From contig JAWCQZ010000003.1 in assembly GCA_038869515.1 (NCBI GenBank), positions 93,306-157,305 on the forward strand: a stretch of 64,000 bases of DNA, given 5' to 3'. The notes below the pieces were generated by a model, which ran no database searches, was not told the origin of the DNA, and saw only the letters and a list, made by a program, of their open reading frames with translations. This DNA comes from JAWCQZ01 sp038869515 [NCBI: Halobacteria archaeon]. Its GTDB lineage: Archaea; Halobacteriota; Syntropharchaeia; JACQPP01. The position numbers and the translations under genes were made by a program. The stretch's first letter is position 1; every line of letters starts with the position of its first letter. Of this stretch, positions 45,086 to 53,729 are shown piece by piece.

Positions 45086-45103
45086 TTGAATCAATTGATT
45101 CAA
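45086..45103. promoter_or_regulatory. Perfect 18-base palindrome, operator of the RelE-type module
   Basis: TTGAATCAATTGATTCAA lies between a TTTAAATA box (45075-45082) and ATG 45112. This is where a toxin-antitoxin complex would bind to repress its own promoter. Confidence 0.7.
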
Positions 45104-45111
45104 TTGAACCC

Positions 45112-45315
45112 ATGCCCCTCACCACCGTCTCCCTCAAGCCCGAGACCTTGGCGAGCCTGCGGGCCTACAAGGTGGGCGGGGCGTCCTACGACGACGTCCT
45201 CAACGATTTGATGGACGACCACCCCCCCGCGACCTTCGTGCAGGAGCACCTGCGGCGCCTCCGGGAAGAGGAGCGCAGCGACTGGGAGTCGGCCAAGCGA
45301 AAACTGAAGGTCTGA
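45112..45315 (+). CDS. Antitoxin of a RelE/ParE-type module
   Basis: The 67-residue protein begins TTVSLKPETLASLRAYKVGGASYDDVLNDL, the short archaeal antitoxin pattern (VapB/RHH-like), and has a charged helix at the C-terminus that would wrap the toxin. The palindromic operator and TATA box directly upstream support autoregulation. The toxin gene follows after nine bases. Confidence 0.82.
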   Translation: MPLTTVSLKPETLASLRAYKVGGASYDDVLNDLMDDHPPATFVQEHLRRLREEERSDWESAKRKLKV

Positions 45316-45324
45316 GCCGGGGCC

Positions 45325-45594
45325 GTGGCGCCCTTCGAGGTCCAACTGACCCGGAGCGCCGAGAAGGAGTTGTCCAAGTTGCCCCGGGAGGCCATCCTGC
45401 GGTTCGCCGCGGCCATCGACCGACTTCGGGAGGACCCGAACCACGCGCGGCCCGGCGTGGATGTGAAAAAGCTGAAAGGGACCCGCTCAGCGTGGCAGCT
45501 GCGGGTCGGGGACTACCGGGGCATCTACGAGGTCGAGGGGGACAGGGTCGTGTTCACACGGTTCGCCCACCGGTCGAAGGTTTACCGAGTGTAG
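45325..45594 (+). CDS. RelE/ParE-family toxin
   Basis: The 89-residue protein has the RelE fold: FEVQLTRSAEKELSKLPRE, VKKLKGTRSAWQLRVGDYRGIYEVEGD and FAHRSKVYR, with the basic residues used for ribosome-bound mRNA cleavage. It starts at GTG. It converges on the VOC gene; the stops are one base apart. Confidence 0.9.
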   Translation: MAPFEVQLTRSAEKELSKLPREAILRFAAAIDRLREDPNHARPGVDVKKLKGTRSAWQLRVGDYRGIYEVEGDRVVFTRFAHRSKVYRV

Positions 45595-45595
45595 T

Positions 45596-46030
45596 TCACT
45601 TCGCTTGCCCCTTCTTCTTCATCTCCCCGGGGACCGCGTCCATGTCCATGTAGAACGGCTCCCAGATGTGCCCGTCGAGGTCCTGGAAGGCGCGCCCGTA
45701 CATCCACCCGTAGTCCTGCTTCTCCCGGTACTCACGGCCTCCCGCGGCCACGGCGCTTTTCAGCATCTCGTCCACCGCCTTGCGGCTCTCGAGAGAGAGC
45801 GCGACGAGGACCTCGGTGCTCTTTTTTGCATCACATATCTCCCGGCCCGGGAGGAACCCCTTGAAGAATTTCTCCGCCAGCAGCATGGCGAACATGTTCT
45901 CCCCGACGACCATGCACGCCGCGTTGTCGTCGGTGAACATCGGGTTGAACTTGAAACCCAGTTTGGCGAAGAATGCGGTCGTCTTCTTGAGGTCTTTGAC
46001 CGGCAGGTTGACGAAAATCTTGTCCGCCAT
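45596..46030 (-). CDS. VOC-family (glyoxalase-like) protein
   Basis: The 144-residue protein has the vicinal oxygen chelate pattern: MADKIFVNLPVKDLKKTTAFFAKLGFKFNP, ALSLESRKAVDEMLKSAVAAGG and FQDLDGHIWEPFYMD. It resembles YcgJ/lactoylglutathione lyase-like proteins without a defined substrate. The start at 46030 places the first beta strand correctly; the upstream frame is shadow. Confidence 0.88.
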   Translation of the reverse strand: MADKIFVNLPVKDLKKTTAFFAKLGFKFNPMFTDDNAACMVVGENMFAMLLAEKFFKGFLPGREICDAKKSTEVLVALSLESRKAVDEMLKSAVAAGGREYREKQDYGWMYGRAFQDLDGHIWEPFYMDMDAVPGEMKKKGQAK

Positions 46031-46044
46031 CCGCCCCGCGGGCC

Positions 46045-46173
46045 TCACCCCATCCCCATCTTCTTGGCGAACTCCTTCGCCCGTGCCTTGACCGCCTTGG
46101 CGGCGTCCCGGGCGCAGAACGCGGGGGCGAGGGCGCGGTAGCCGTCGGGGATGGGCATTGCTCCGGGGGCCAT
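46045..46173 (-). CDS. 42-residue VOC-like N-terminal remnant
   Basis: The product MAPGAMPIPDGYRALAPAFC... resembles the first strand and helix of PhnB-type VOC proteins (PIPxGYxxxxPxxxxRDAAxA) but stops after KEFAKKMGMG. A TATATCCC box lies about 20 bases upstream, so it may still be transcribed together with the downstream VOC gene. It is probably a truncated VOC gene; a functional micropeptide is possible. Confidence 0.45.
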   Translation of the reverse strand: MAPGAMPIPDGYRALAPAFCARDAAKAVKARAKEFAKKMGMG

Positions 46174-46249
46174 CCAACTCCCCCCCGCCCGGGATATAAA
46201 AAAACTACCCGAAGGTCGCCCGGATGCGGCCCCCGGTCCCGAGGGGACC

Positions 46250-46420
46250 CTAGAGGTCTGCGGCCCGGATGGTGGAGCGGCCGTTGGCCTTGGCCCTCTT
46301 GGCCGCGGTGGCCAGGAGGTCCGCGACCGCCTTGTCGAGGGCGTCGTAGAGGTCTCCCGAGACCCGCATGCCTTTGGGCGCCTTGGCCTTGACCGCCGAT
46401 TTGACGACGAGTCCTGCCAT
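46250..46420 (-). CDS. Very short histone-fold protein
   Basis: The 56-residue protein has the helix-2 and loop-2 part of a histone fold (VSGDLYDALDKAVADLLATAAKRAKANGRSTIRAADL in outline) with a basic start (KSAVKAKAPKG). RSTIRAADL is the typical loop before helix 3, but the protein ends there. It resembles short histone-like proteins known from some archaea and bacteria. It probably binds DNA as a dimer. ATG 46420 is chosen over 46432 for the better N-terminus. Confidence 0.72.
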   Translation of the reverse strand: MAGLVVKSAVKAKAPKGMRVSGDLYDALDKAVADLLATAAKRAKANGRSTIRAADL

Positions 46421-46539
46421 AGGGGGTCCCACGGCAGAAGTGCCTAAAAACCCTGCGGTCCTCCCCGGGGGCGCGGGGCCTGTTTTCCGAGGGAGTTGGG
46501 ACGAAGTTCATTATCCAGCGGCCGCAAACCCGCCCCAGG

Positions 46540-47565
46540 ATGGCGACCCGGCCCCCTCCCCCCGTAGGGATGGTCCTGTGCGGCGGCCACGGCAAGCGCC
46601 TCATGCCCTTGACCCAGGACATCCCCAAGCCCCTCGTGGAGCTCCGGCCCGGATACACCATCCTCGACCGGCAACTCTTCGACTTCTCCGCCGCGAACAT
46701 CAACAGGGCCATCCTGCTGACCGGGCACCTCGGCGACAAGATAGAGAAGCGGTACGGGAAGGAGTTCAAGGGCGTGAAAATCGAGTACTCGGTGGAGGAG
46801 GAGCCCAAGGGGACGCTCTTCGCCATCCGCCAGGGCATGGAGATGGCCGGGCCCGGGACGGAGGTCGTGGTCCGGAACGGCGACGTGGTCGCCGACGTGA
46901 ACCTGATGAAGATGATGGCCCACCACCATCGCCACCGGGGCGGGCTCAAGGCGACGATGTTCGTCACTCGGATGCGCTCCCCCTACGGGATCGTCGAACT
47001 CGAAGGCGAGCGCATCCGCTCCTTCCGGGAGAAGCCCATGCTCGACCAGCACATCAACGGGGGCATCTACTGCCTCTCGCCCGGCATCCCGATGGACGGC
47101 TACGACCGGGGCGAAATCGAGAAGACGGTCTTCCCGGCACTCGCGCAGAGCGGAGAACTGGGCCACTACCGGGAGGAGGGTTTCTGGCTCGCGGTGGACA
47201 CCGTGAAAGAATTGGAGGAGGCCCGGAAGGAGTACTCGAACCGGGAGGACAAGCCCTGGGGCTACGAGAAGGTCCTCGTCCGGACGGAGAAGTACATGAC
47301 CAAGGAGCTGTTCATCCGTGAGGGCTACTCGACGAGCGTCCACTACCACAAGGAGAAGGACGAGACCCTCTACGTCCAGAGCGGGACGCTCGCGGTCGAG
47401 TTCAAGGACGGGGTCAAGAAGACCTTCAACCGCAACGACTCATTCCGGATCACGCCCGGGATGCACCACCGGCTCATCGGCCTGGAGAACGTGGTGCTCC
47501 AGGAGGTCTCGACGCCGCAACTCGACGACACGGTGCGGGTGAAGGACTTCTACGCGGCTCGATGA
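46540..47565 (+). CDS. Sugar nucleotidyltransferase fused to a cupin domain
   Basis: The 341-residue protein has an N-terminal nucleotidyltransferase (VGMVLCGGHGKRLMPLTQDIPKPLVEL, then NGDVVADV) and a C-terminal cupin (STSVHYHKEKDETLYVQSGTLAVEF, ITPGMHHRLIG) of the mannose-6-phosphate isomerase type. This fused layout is used for mannose-1-phosphate guanylyltransferase/isomerase enzymes. It overlaps the UDP/GDP-sugar dehydrogenase gene by four bases, so both make a charged sugar nucleotide for glycans. Confidence 0.88.
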   Translation: MATRPPPPVGMVLCGGHGKRLMPLTQDIPKPLVELRPGYTILDRQLFDFSAANINRAILLTGHLGDKIEKRYGKEFKGVKIEYSVEEEPKGTLFAIRQGMEMAGPGTEVVVRNGDVVADVNLMKMMAHHHRHRGGLKATMFVTRMRSPYGIVELEGERIRSFREKPMLDQHINGGIYCLSPGIPMDGYDRGEIEKTVFPALAQSGELGHYREEGFWLAVDTVKELEEARKEYSNREDKPWGYEKVLVRTEKYMTKELFIREGYSTSVHYHKEKDETLYVQSGTLAVEFKDGVKKTFNRNDSFRITPGMHHRLIGLENVVLQEVSTPQLDDTVRVKDFYAAR

Positions 47566-48815
47566 GCGCCCCGCGCCCCATCGGTTTCCTCGGCCTCGGC
47601 TACGCCGGGCTGACCACCGCCCTCGGCCTCTGCGAACTGGGCCACTCGGTCGTCGCCTACGACATCGACCCGGAGAAAATCCGGGCGCTCGACGCGGGGA
47701 GGATTCCGTTTCACGAGCCGGGGCTGCCGGAGCTGCTGAAGAAGCACCGGGGGAAGCGGTTCGCCGCGACCGCGAACGTGGCGGCCCTCGAGGGGGTCCC
47801 GATGGCATTCATCTGCGTCCCGACCCCCTCGAAGGCGGACGGCTCCATCGACACCCGGCACGTCGAGTCTGCCGCCGACGCGTTCGCGAAGGCGGCCCCG
47901 AAAGCGGTCGCCGTCATGAAGTCCACCGTGGTCCCGGGGACCACGGAGCGGGTCCTCGGCCCCCGGTTCGAGCGCTGGGCGGTCAATCCGGAATTCCTCC
48001 GGGAAGGCTCGGCGGTCCACGACCTCCTCCACCCCGACCGCATTGTCGTCGGTGCGCCCGACCCCAAAACGGCGGGCGAGGTGGCCGCCCTCTACGCGAA
48101 ACTCAAGGCCCCGGTGGTCAGGACGACCCCCGCCACCGCCGAGATGATCAAATATGCGAGCAACGCCGCCCTCGCCGCGAAAATCTCCTTCGCCAACGAG
48201 ATGGGCAACCTCGCCAAGGCGCTCGGCGTGGATGTCTACGAGGTGATGGAGGGCGTCGGCCTCGACAAGCGCATCGGCCGCGCATTCCTCGACGCCGGGG
48301 CGGGCTTCGGCGGGTCGTGCTTCCCGAAGGACGTGCGGGCCCTCCGGGCGCTCGCGAAGGAGAAGGGGACCGGGACGGAGGTCATGGACGCCACGCTCCG
48401 GGTCAACGACCACCAGCCGGAGCGGATGGTGGCGCTCCTCGAGAAGCACGTGGGGACCCTCGCCGGCAAGACCGTCGCGGTCCTCGGCCTCGCCTTCAAG
48501 CCCGACACCGACGACATCCGGGAGAGCCGGGCCCTCGAAGCCATCCGAATTCTGCGCCAGCGGGAGGCCAGGGTGCGGGCGTACGACCCTTTGGCCATCG
48601 AGGCGACCCGCAAGGTGTTCCCTGATATCGAATACGCCGCCTCCTCCCCGGACGCCCTGGCGGAGGCCGACGGGGCGCTGGTGATGACCGCATGGCCCGA
48701 GTTCCGCAAGATTCCCGCCGAGGCGTGGAGGAGCCTGAAGCATCGCGTGGTCGTCGACGGGAGGCGAGCGGTGAAAGTGCCGGCCGGGGTCACCTGCGAG
48801 GGGCTCTGCTGGTAG
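47562..48815 (+). CDS. UDP-glucose/GDP-mannose-family sugar dehydrogenase
   Basis: The 417-residue enzyme has the NAD-binding start IGFLGLGYAGLTTALGLCELGH, the middle helical domain ATAEMIKYASNAALAAKISFANEM, the catalytic cysteine motif GAGFGGSCFPKDVRAL, and a C-terminal domain with VLGLAFKPDTDDIRES. It oxidises a nucleotide sugar to the uronate. Overlap with the upstream nucleotidyltransferase gene suggests coupled work in surface glycan synthesis. Confidence 0.93.
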   Translation: MSAPRPIGFLGLGYAGLTTALGLCELGHSVVAYDIDPEKIRALDAGRIPFHEPGLPELLKKHRGKRFAATANVAALEGVPMAFICVPTPSKADGSIDTRHVESAADAFAKAAPKAVAVMKSTVVPGTTERVLGPRFERWAVNPEFLREGSAVHDLLHPDRIVVGAPDPKTAGEVAALYAKLKAPVVRTTPATAEMIKYASNAALAAKISFANEMGNLAKALGVDVYEVMEGVGLDKRIGRAFLDAGAGFGGSCFPKDVRALRALAKEKGTGTEVMDATLRVNDHQPERMVALLEKHVGTLAGKTVAVLGLAFKPDTDDIRESRALEAIRILRQREARVRAYDPLAIEATRKVFPDIEYAASSPDALAEADGALVMTAWPEFRKIPAEAWRSLKHRVVVDGRRAVKVPAGVTCEGLCW

Positions 48816-49577
48816 TCAGGACTCCCGCGTCGCCAACCGGTCCGCCTCCAGCAGCGACTCGAACGTCCCGACGTCATACCTCTCCCCGTGGAACCGGTGG
48901 GCGTAGACGGCGCGGCCCGCCCTCCTCATTTTCTCGACCGCGTCGGTGAGCCACACCTCGCCCCCCCGGCCCGGACGGGTCTGCGCGAGGAACCTGAAAA
49001 TCTCCGGGTGGAGCACGAGCAGCCCTGCGATGTTGTAGTAATACCCGTCCACCCTGTAGGGGCGCGCCTGGGCGAGGGTCGGCTTCTCGACGAGCCCTCG
49101 CACCCGGCCCCCCTTCCCGACCTTCACGATGCCGAACCTGCGCGGGTCGTCCACGGGGTGGACCAGCAGCGTGGCCCTCGCCAGCCTCCGCCTGTGGAGG
49201 GCGAAGGCCTCGGCCACCGCGTCCGGGGGCCGGAAGTAGTTGTCCCCGAACATCACCGCGAACTCGTCGTCCCCGACCCAGGAGCGGGCCAGCGAGACCG
49301 CATGCCCCACGCCCTTCGGTTCCTCCTGGACGCGGTAGGCAACTTCGAGGCCGAACTGCCGCCCCGAGCCGAGGTAGTCGAGGATGGCCCCCTTCCGCCA
49401 CCCAACGATGACCAGGACCTCCTCGACGCCGCCCGACCGGAGGGCCTCCAGGACGTGGTGGATGACCGGCTTGGTGCCGACGCGGATGAGCTCCTTGGGG
49501 ATGGCCTGGGTGAGGGGGGCGAGGCGGCTTCCGACTCCCGCTGCGGGGACGACTGCCTTCCGGATGGGGGCGGGCAT
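48816..49577 (-). CDS. Sugar-phosphate nucleotidyltransferase (GalU/RfbA-like)
   Basis: The 253-residue enzyme begins IRKAVVPAAGVGSRLAPLTQAIPKELI, with the GalU-type nucleotide site, FGDNYF and GGEVWLTDAVEKM further on. It probably makes UDP-glucose or dTDP-glucose. It converges directly with the sugar dehydrogenase; its stop is adjacent to theirs. UDP-glucose would be a direct substrate for that enzyme. Confidence 0.88.
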   Translation of the reverse strand: MPAPIRKAVVPAAGVGSRLAPLTQAIPKELIRVGTKPVIHHVLEALRSGGVEEVLVIVGWRKGAILDYLGSGRQFGLEVAYRVQEEPKGVGHAVSLARSWVGDDEFAVMFGDNYFRPPDAVAEAFALHRRRLARATLLVHPVDDPRRFGIVKVGKGGRVRGLVEKPTLAQARPYRVDGYYYNIAGLLVLHPEIFRFLAQTRPGRGGEVWLTDAVEKMRRAGRAVYAHRFHGERYDVGTFESLLEADRLATRES

Positions 49578-49620
49578 GAACGGCCTTCTTTTTCAATCCA
49601 TGATATAGCCTGTGGCCCCG

Positions 49621-51378
49621 ATGTCTCCCGGGTCCGTCCCGGCCGCCCTCCTGCTCGCCGTCCTGGCGGCCGCTTCCGCCCAGGACGCGGCGCCCTCCCT
49701 CGGCCTCTCCACCGACCTGGGGGACGTGGCTCTGGAGGCCGGGGTGGAGAGGACCTTCGCGGTGGCGGTGACCAACCTCCGCGACCTCCCTCTTCCGGTC
49801 CGCATCAGCGTCGCCGGGGCCGCCGAAGCGCTCGCGGGCCCGCCCCTGGAGTTCACCCTCGGTCCCGAGGAGCGGCGGGAGGTGCAGCTGCGCCTCAACT
49901 CGACGAGGCCCGGAACCTACCTGGGGACCCTGGTGGCCCAGGGAGGCGGCGACCGGCGCGAAATCCCCTTCCAGGCCCAGGTCCGGGTCACCCTGACCGG
50001 GCAGCCCGTGGCCCTCCGGGTCGAGCCCGGGAGCCTGAAGGCCGGGGAGGTCCTCACGGTCCTCACCTCGCCCCGGGTCTCCGTGCCCCTCCCGGGCGCC
50101 CTCGTCCTCTGGAGCGAGGACGGGACCCTCCTCTCGGAAATGGACCTCGACTTCTCCGTGCCCCGGAACGTGACCCTGACCATCCCCGCGGGAACGCCCC
50201 CGGGGAGGGTGAGCGTCGAAGCCGCGGTCCCGCGCCTCGGCTCGGCGGTCCAGACCGTGACCGTCCTCCCCACGCCATTCCCGACCTACCTGCTGCTCCT
50301 CCCCGCCGGGGCCGCCGCGGGCGTCGTTCTCCTCCGGTGGCGCGAGGAGCTCGCGGCCCTCCTGGCGGGGAACCGGCGCTACCCTCCCCTGACCGCCTAC
50401 GGGGAGTTGCCCCGGGGCCCCTTCGCCGTGGGGCGGGTGGCGGGCAGCCGCAAGCGGTTCGAACTGGGACCGGAGCACCTGCGGGGCCACGTCCTGGTCG
50501 CCGGGGCGACCGGCGGGGGCAAGAGCGTCGCGGCGATGGTCCTGGCCGAGGAGGCCCTGCGGCAGAAGTGGGCGGTGGTGGTGTGCGACCCCACCCTCCA
50601 GTGGACCGGCCTCCTCCGGCCCTGCGGCGATGCGGGCCTCCTCCGGCGCTACAGACTCTTCGGCATGGGGGAGGCGGGAGGCTGGCCGGGGGCCCGGAAG
50701 GAGGAGCCGGAGTTCGACCCGGGGGACCTGGTCCCGGGGCGCCTCCTCCTCTACGACTTCGGCGACGACTACGACGGGAATCTCGCCCGGCTGCTCGACC
50801 GGTTCCGGGTCGCCGGGAGCCCCCGCGTGCCCCTCCTGGTGGTCCTGGAGGAGATTCACCGGGCCCTCCCCAAATACGGCGCCCCGAGCCAGCTCTACCC
50901 GCTCCTGGAGAGCGTGGTCCGGGAGTTCCGCCACCGGGGCATATCCCTCATCCTGACCTCCCAACTGCTCTCCGACTTCAGTTCCGAAATCGGCGACAAC
51001 ATCCTGACCGAGATTCAGATGCTCACCAAAGGCCCCGAGGACCTGACGCGCTTGGAGAAGAAGTATGGCGCCGCCATGGCCCGGCTCGCGACCCGCCTCG
51101 AGCCCGGCGCGGGGCTGTTGCACCACCCCCAGGTCAACGGGGGGCTGCCGGTGGCGGTGGAGTTCCGGCCGACCCTGGGGGAGCCCCACAAACTGCCGGG
51201 CCCCCTGCTCGAGCGGTGGCGCGACCTGTGGGCCAGGCACGGGAGGCTGGCCGCGAAGGTGCGCGCCCCCGAGGGGGCCCAGGCCCTGGCCCGGGCCCGG
51301 GAGCGGCTGGAGACGCTGCGGCTCGAGATGGCCCATATCTATCTCGACGAGGCCGAGGGCGAGCGCAAGAAGCCTTAA
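49621..51378 (+). CDS. Membrane-anchored HerA/VirB4-type ATPase with extracellular domain
   Basis: The 585-residue protein has a signal peptide (AALLLAVLAAASA), an extracytoplasmic beta domain of about 190 residues (NEW3/CARDB-like), one membrane helix near 221-239 (YLLLLPAGAAAGVVLL) and a cytosolic HerA/DUF87 ATPase with Walker A GATGGGKSVAAM near 297 and Walker B LLVVLEEIH. Later HRGISLILTSQLLSDF is the arginine/sensor region typical of the family. Relatives move DNA or protein through membranes. ATG 49621 is preferred over GTG 49612 because a TGATATAG box lies about 20 bases upstream. No partner channel is nearby. Confidence 0.85.
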   Translation: MSPGSVPAALLLAVLAAASAQDAAPSLGLSTDLGDVALEAGVERTFAVAVTNLRDLPLPVRISVAGAAEALAGPPLEFTLGPEERREVQLRLNSTRPGTYLGTLVAQGGGDRREIPFQAQVRVTLTGQPVALRVEPGSLKAGEVLTVLTSPRVSVPLPGALVLWSEDGTLLSEMDLDFSVPRNVTLTIPAGTPPGRVSVEAAVPRLGSAVQTVTVLPTPFPTYLLLLPAGAAAGVVLLRWREELAALLAGNRRYPPLTAYGELPRGPFAVGRVAGSRKRFELGPEHLRGHVLVAGATGGGKSVAAMVLAEEALRQKWAVVVCDPTLQWTGLLRPCGDAGLLRRYRLFGMGEAGGWPGARKEEPEFDPGDLVPGRLLLYDFGDDYDGNLARLLDRFRVAGSPRVPLLVVLEEIHRALPKYGAPSQLYPLLESVVREFRHRGISLILTSQLLSDFSSEIGDNILTEIQMLTKGPEDLTRLEKKYGAAMARLATRLEPGAGLLHHPQVNGGLPVAVEFRPTLGEPHKLPGPLLERWRDLWARHGRLAAKVRAPEGAQALARARERLETLRLEMAHIYLDEAEGERKKP

Positions 51379-51400
51379 CTTCCGCGCGCCGATTTTTCCG

Positions 51401-52183
51401 ATGGACCCGAAGGGGCGGACCGTGCTGGTCACCGGCGGCGGGACCGGCATCGGCGCCGCCACCGCCCGCCGCCTCGCCGCCGCGGGGGCCCGGGTCGCGC
51501 TCATGGGGCGCCGCCCGGGACCGCTCGAAAGCGTCGCGCGGGAAATCCGCAAGGAGCGCCGGGGCGGCAGGGTCGTCGCGGTGCCCGGGGACGTCTCGAA
51601 GCCCGCCGAAGTGCAGAGTTGCGTGGCGCGCGCGGAAAAGGCGCTGGGGCCCGTCGACATCCTCGTGAACAACGCGGCCGTCCTCATCACAGGCCCGGTC
51701 GCCGAGCAGCCCCTGGAGGAGTTCCGCCGAATGATGGAAATCAACTACTTCGGCCCGGTGATGATGGCGCGCGCGGTGCTGCCGGGGATGCGGAGGCGCG
51801 GCTCGGGCCACATCGTCACGGTCGCGTCGGTGGCGGGCCGGAAATCGATCTCCGGCTACGGCGCCTACGCCGCCACGAAGTTCGCGGTCATCGGATTCAT
51901 GGACGCCCTCCGGCAGGAGTTGCACGGCAGCGGAATCGGGGTCTCCACGGTCCTCCCCGGCGCTGCGGCGACCCCCATCGGCGACCCCTTCGCCGAGAAG
52001 AGTCCGCTGGCCCGGATGTCGGTCGTGAGGCCGGAGATGGTCGCGGGCGCCATCCTGGAGGCGCTCCTCCTCAACAAGCCGCAGGTCTACGTCCCGAAGC
52101 CGCTCCAAACGCTGGCGCTGATGAACGAGTTGTCACCCCGGGGGGCGGACCTCGTCATGCGGCTCGTGACCGGGGGCCGGTGA
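51401..52183 (+). CDS. Short-chain dehydrogenase/reductase
   Basis: The 260-residue enzyme has TGGGTGIGAATARRLA, NNAA, the catalytic SVAGRKSISGYGAYAATK (Ser, Tyr, Lys) and PGAAATP. It is a classical SDR of unknown substrate. It begins 22 bases after the HerA-type gene; the pairing may be accidental. Confidence 0.92.
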   Translation: MDPKGRTVLVTGGGTGIGAATARRLAAAGARVALMGRRPGPLESVAREIRKERRGGRVVAVPGDVSKPAEVQSCVARAEKALGPVDILVNNAAVLITGPVAEQPLEEFRRMMEINYFGPVMMARAVLPGMRRRGSGHIVTVASVAGRKSISGYGAYAATKFAVIGFMDALRQELHGSGIGVSTVLPGAAATPIGDPFAEKSPLARMSVVRPEMVAGAILEALLLNKPQVYVPKPLQTLALMNELSPRGADLVMRLVTGGR

Positions 52184-52256
52184 AAAAAAGCAAGATAGCA
52201 AGGGCTATCCCCCACATATCGCATTTTTTGCGCATTTCGTGTTTGGATGGAGGGCT

Positions 52257-53729
52257 TCACTTCCCAACAGCCGCTTCGCCCCCGGAGTCCGGAACCGGCC
52301 CGTGTCTTGCCCTGTCCGACCGGAGCAGGAAGAGGGAAAGGACGACGCCGGCGGCGACGCACCCCGCCGCGATGGCGAATGCGAGATGGTAGCCGGCCGT
52401 GAAGGCCTCGGCGCGCGAGGACCCCCCGGCGAGGAGGTCGGCGCTTCTCCAGGCGGCCGCGCTCGCAAGGACCGTGAGACCGAAAGCGCCGCCCATCTGC
52501 CCCATCACCTGGACGAGGCCGGAGGCGAGGCCCGAGTCGCCCGGCGCGACCCCCGACATCGCCAGCATCATCAGCGGCATGAAGGCGAGCCCGGCCCCGA
52601 CGCCGAAGAGGAGCATCCCCGGAAGCAGGTCTGCCGCGAACTGGCCGCCCACGGGGACACGGGCGAAGAGGACGAGGCCGGCCGCAATCAGCGCGAGACC
52701 TGGCACCAGGGTCGCCTTCGCCCCGAACCGCGTCATCAGGCGCGCGGTGAGGCCGACGGAGAAGAGGCCGATGAGGACGGCGACCGGCAGGAAGGCGAGC
52801 CCGGTCCCGAGGGCGTCGTAGCCGAGGACCCCCTGCAGGTAGAGGGTCAAGAGGAAGAACGAGCCGAACATGCCGGTGGAGAGGGAGACCATGACGAGAT
52901 TCGCGCCGGCGAGGTCGCGGGAGCGGAAAATCCGGAGGGGCACGAGCGGGTTGGGGACCCGCGACTCCACCAGGACGAACGCCGCCAGCAGGGCGAGGGC
53001 GCCAAGGCCGAAGCCGAGGGTGGGCGCTGAGCCCCAACCGCTCTCGCCCGCCTGTACGATGGCGTAGACCCCGAGCATCGGCGCGGCGATGACGAGGAGG
53101 ACCCCGGGGAGGTCGACGCCGCCGCGGAGCCCGGTGCCCGGGTCCCGGGGGATGAGCGCCGAGGCGAGCAGCACGGTGACGGCGCCGATGGGCAGGTTGA
53201 CGAAGAAGATCCAGTGCCAGTTGATCGACTGGGTCAGGACGCCTCCCATGAGAAGCCCGACGGAGCCGCCCGCCGAGGCGAAGAAACTGAAGACCCCCAT
53301 GGCCCGCGCCTGCTCCCCGGGCTCGGGGAATGAGGTGACGAGGATGGCGAGGGTCACCGCGGAGACGAGAGCTCCCCCGGCCCCCTGCAGGGCCCGGGCC
53401 GCGATGAGGAGGCCCTGGCTGTCGGCGAGGCCGCAGAGGAGAGAGGCGACCGTGAAGACAACCAGTCCCGCGATGAAGACGCTCTTCCGCCCCACGAGGT
53501 CGCCGAGCCGGCCCGCCAGCAAGAGGAAGCCGCCGAAGGTCAGGAGGTAGGCGTTGACGACCCAGGAGAGGGAGGCCTGGGAGAAGCCGAGGTCGCGCTG
53601 GATGGAGGGGAGCGCGACATTGACGATGGTGATGTCGAGCACCATCATCAGCATCCCGATGCAGAGCACCGCGAGGGCCAACCAACGGCGGCGGTCGCCG
53701 GTTGTTGCCGCTCCACCCGCGCTCTTCAT
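52257..53729 (-). CDS. DHA2-family (EmrB/QacA-type) multidrug exporter
   Basis: The 490-residue membrane protein has about fourteen helices with the MFS motif A (GRLGDLVGRKSVF) and motif C (a glycine-rich GAGGALVSAVTLAI helix). The first helix follows RRRWLALAVLCIGMLMMVLD, which holds the proton-coupling Asp of DHA2 proteins. It exports drugs or metabolites by proton antiport. The N-terminus is short. Confidence 0.9.
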   Translation of the reverse strand: MKSAGGAATTGDRRRWLALAVLCIGMLMMVLDITIVNVALPSIQRDLGFSQASLSWVVNAYLLTFGGFLLLAGRLGDLVGRKSVFIAGLVVFTVASLLCGLADSQGLLIAARALQGAGGALVSAVTLAILVTSFPEPGEQARAMGVFSFFASAGGSVGLLMGGVLTQSINWHWIFFVNLPIGAVTVLLASALIPRDPGTGLRGGVDLPGVLLVIAAPMLGVYAIVQAGESGWGSAPTLGFGLGALALLAAFVLVESRVPNPLVPLRIFRSRDLAGANLVMVSLSTGMFGSFFLLTLYLQGVLGYDALGTGLAFLPVAVLIGLFSVGLTARLMTRFGAKATLVPGLALIAAGLVLFARVPVGGQFAADLLPGMLLFGVGAGLAFMPLMMLAMSGVAPGDSGLASGLVQVMGQMGGAFGLTVLASAAAWRSADLLAGGSSRAEAFTAGYHLAFAIAAGCVAAGVVLSLFLLRSDRARHGPVPDSGGEAAVGK

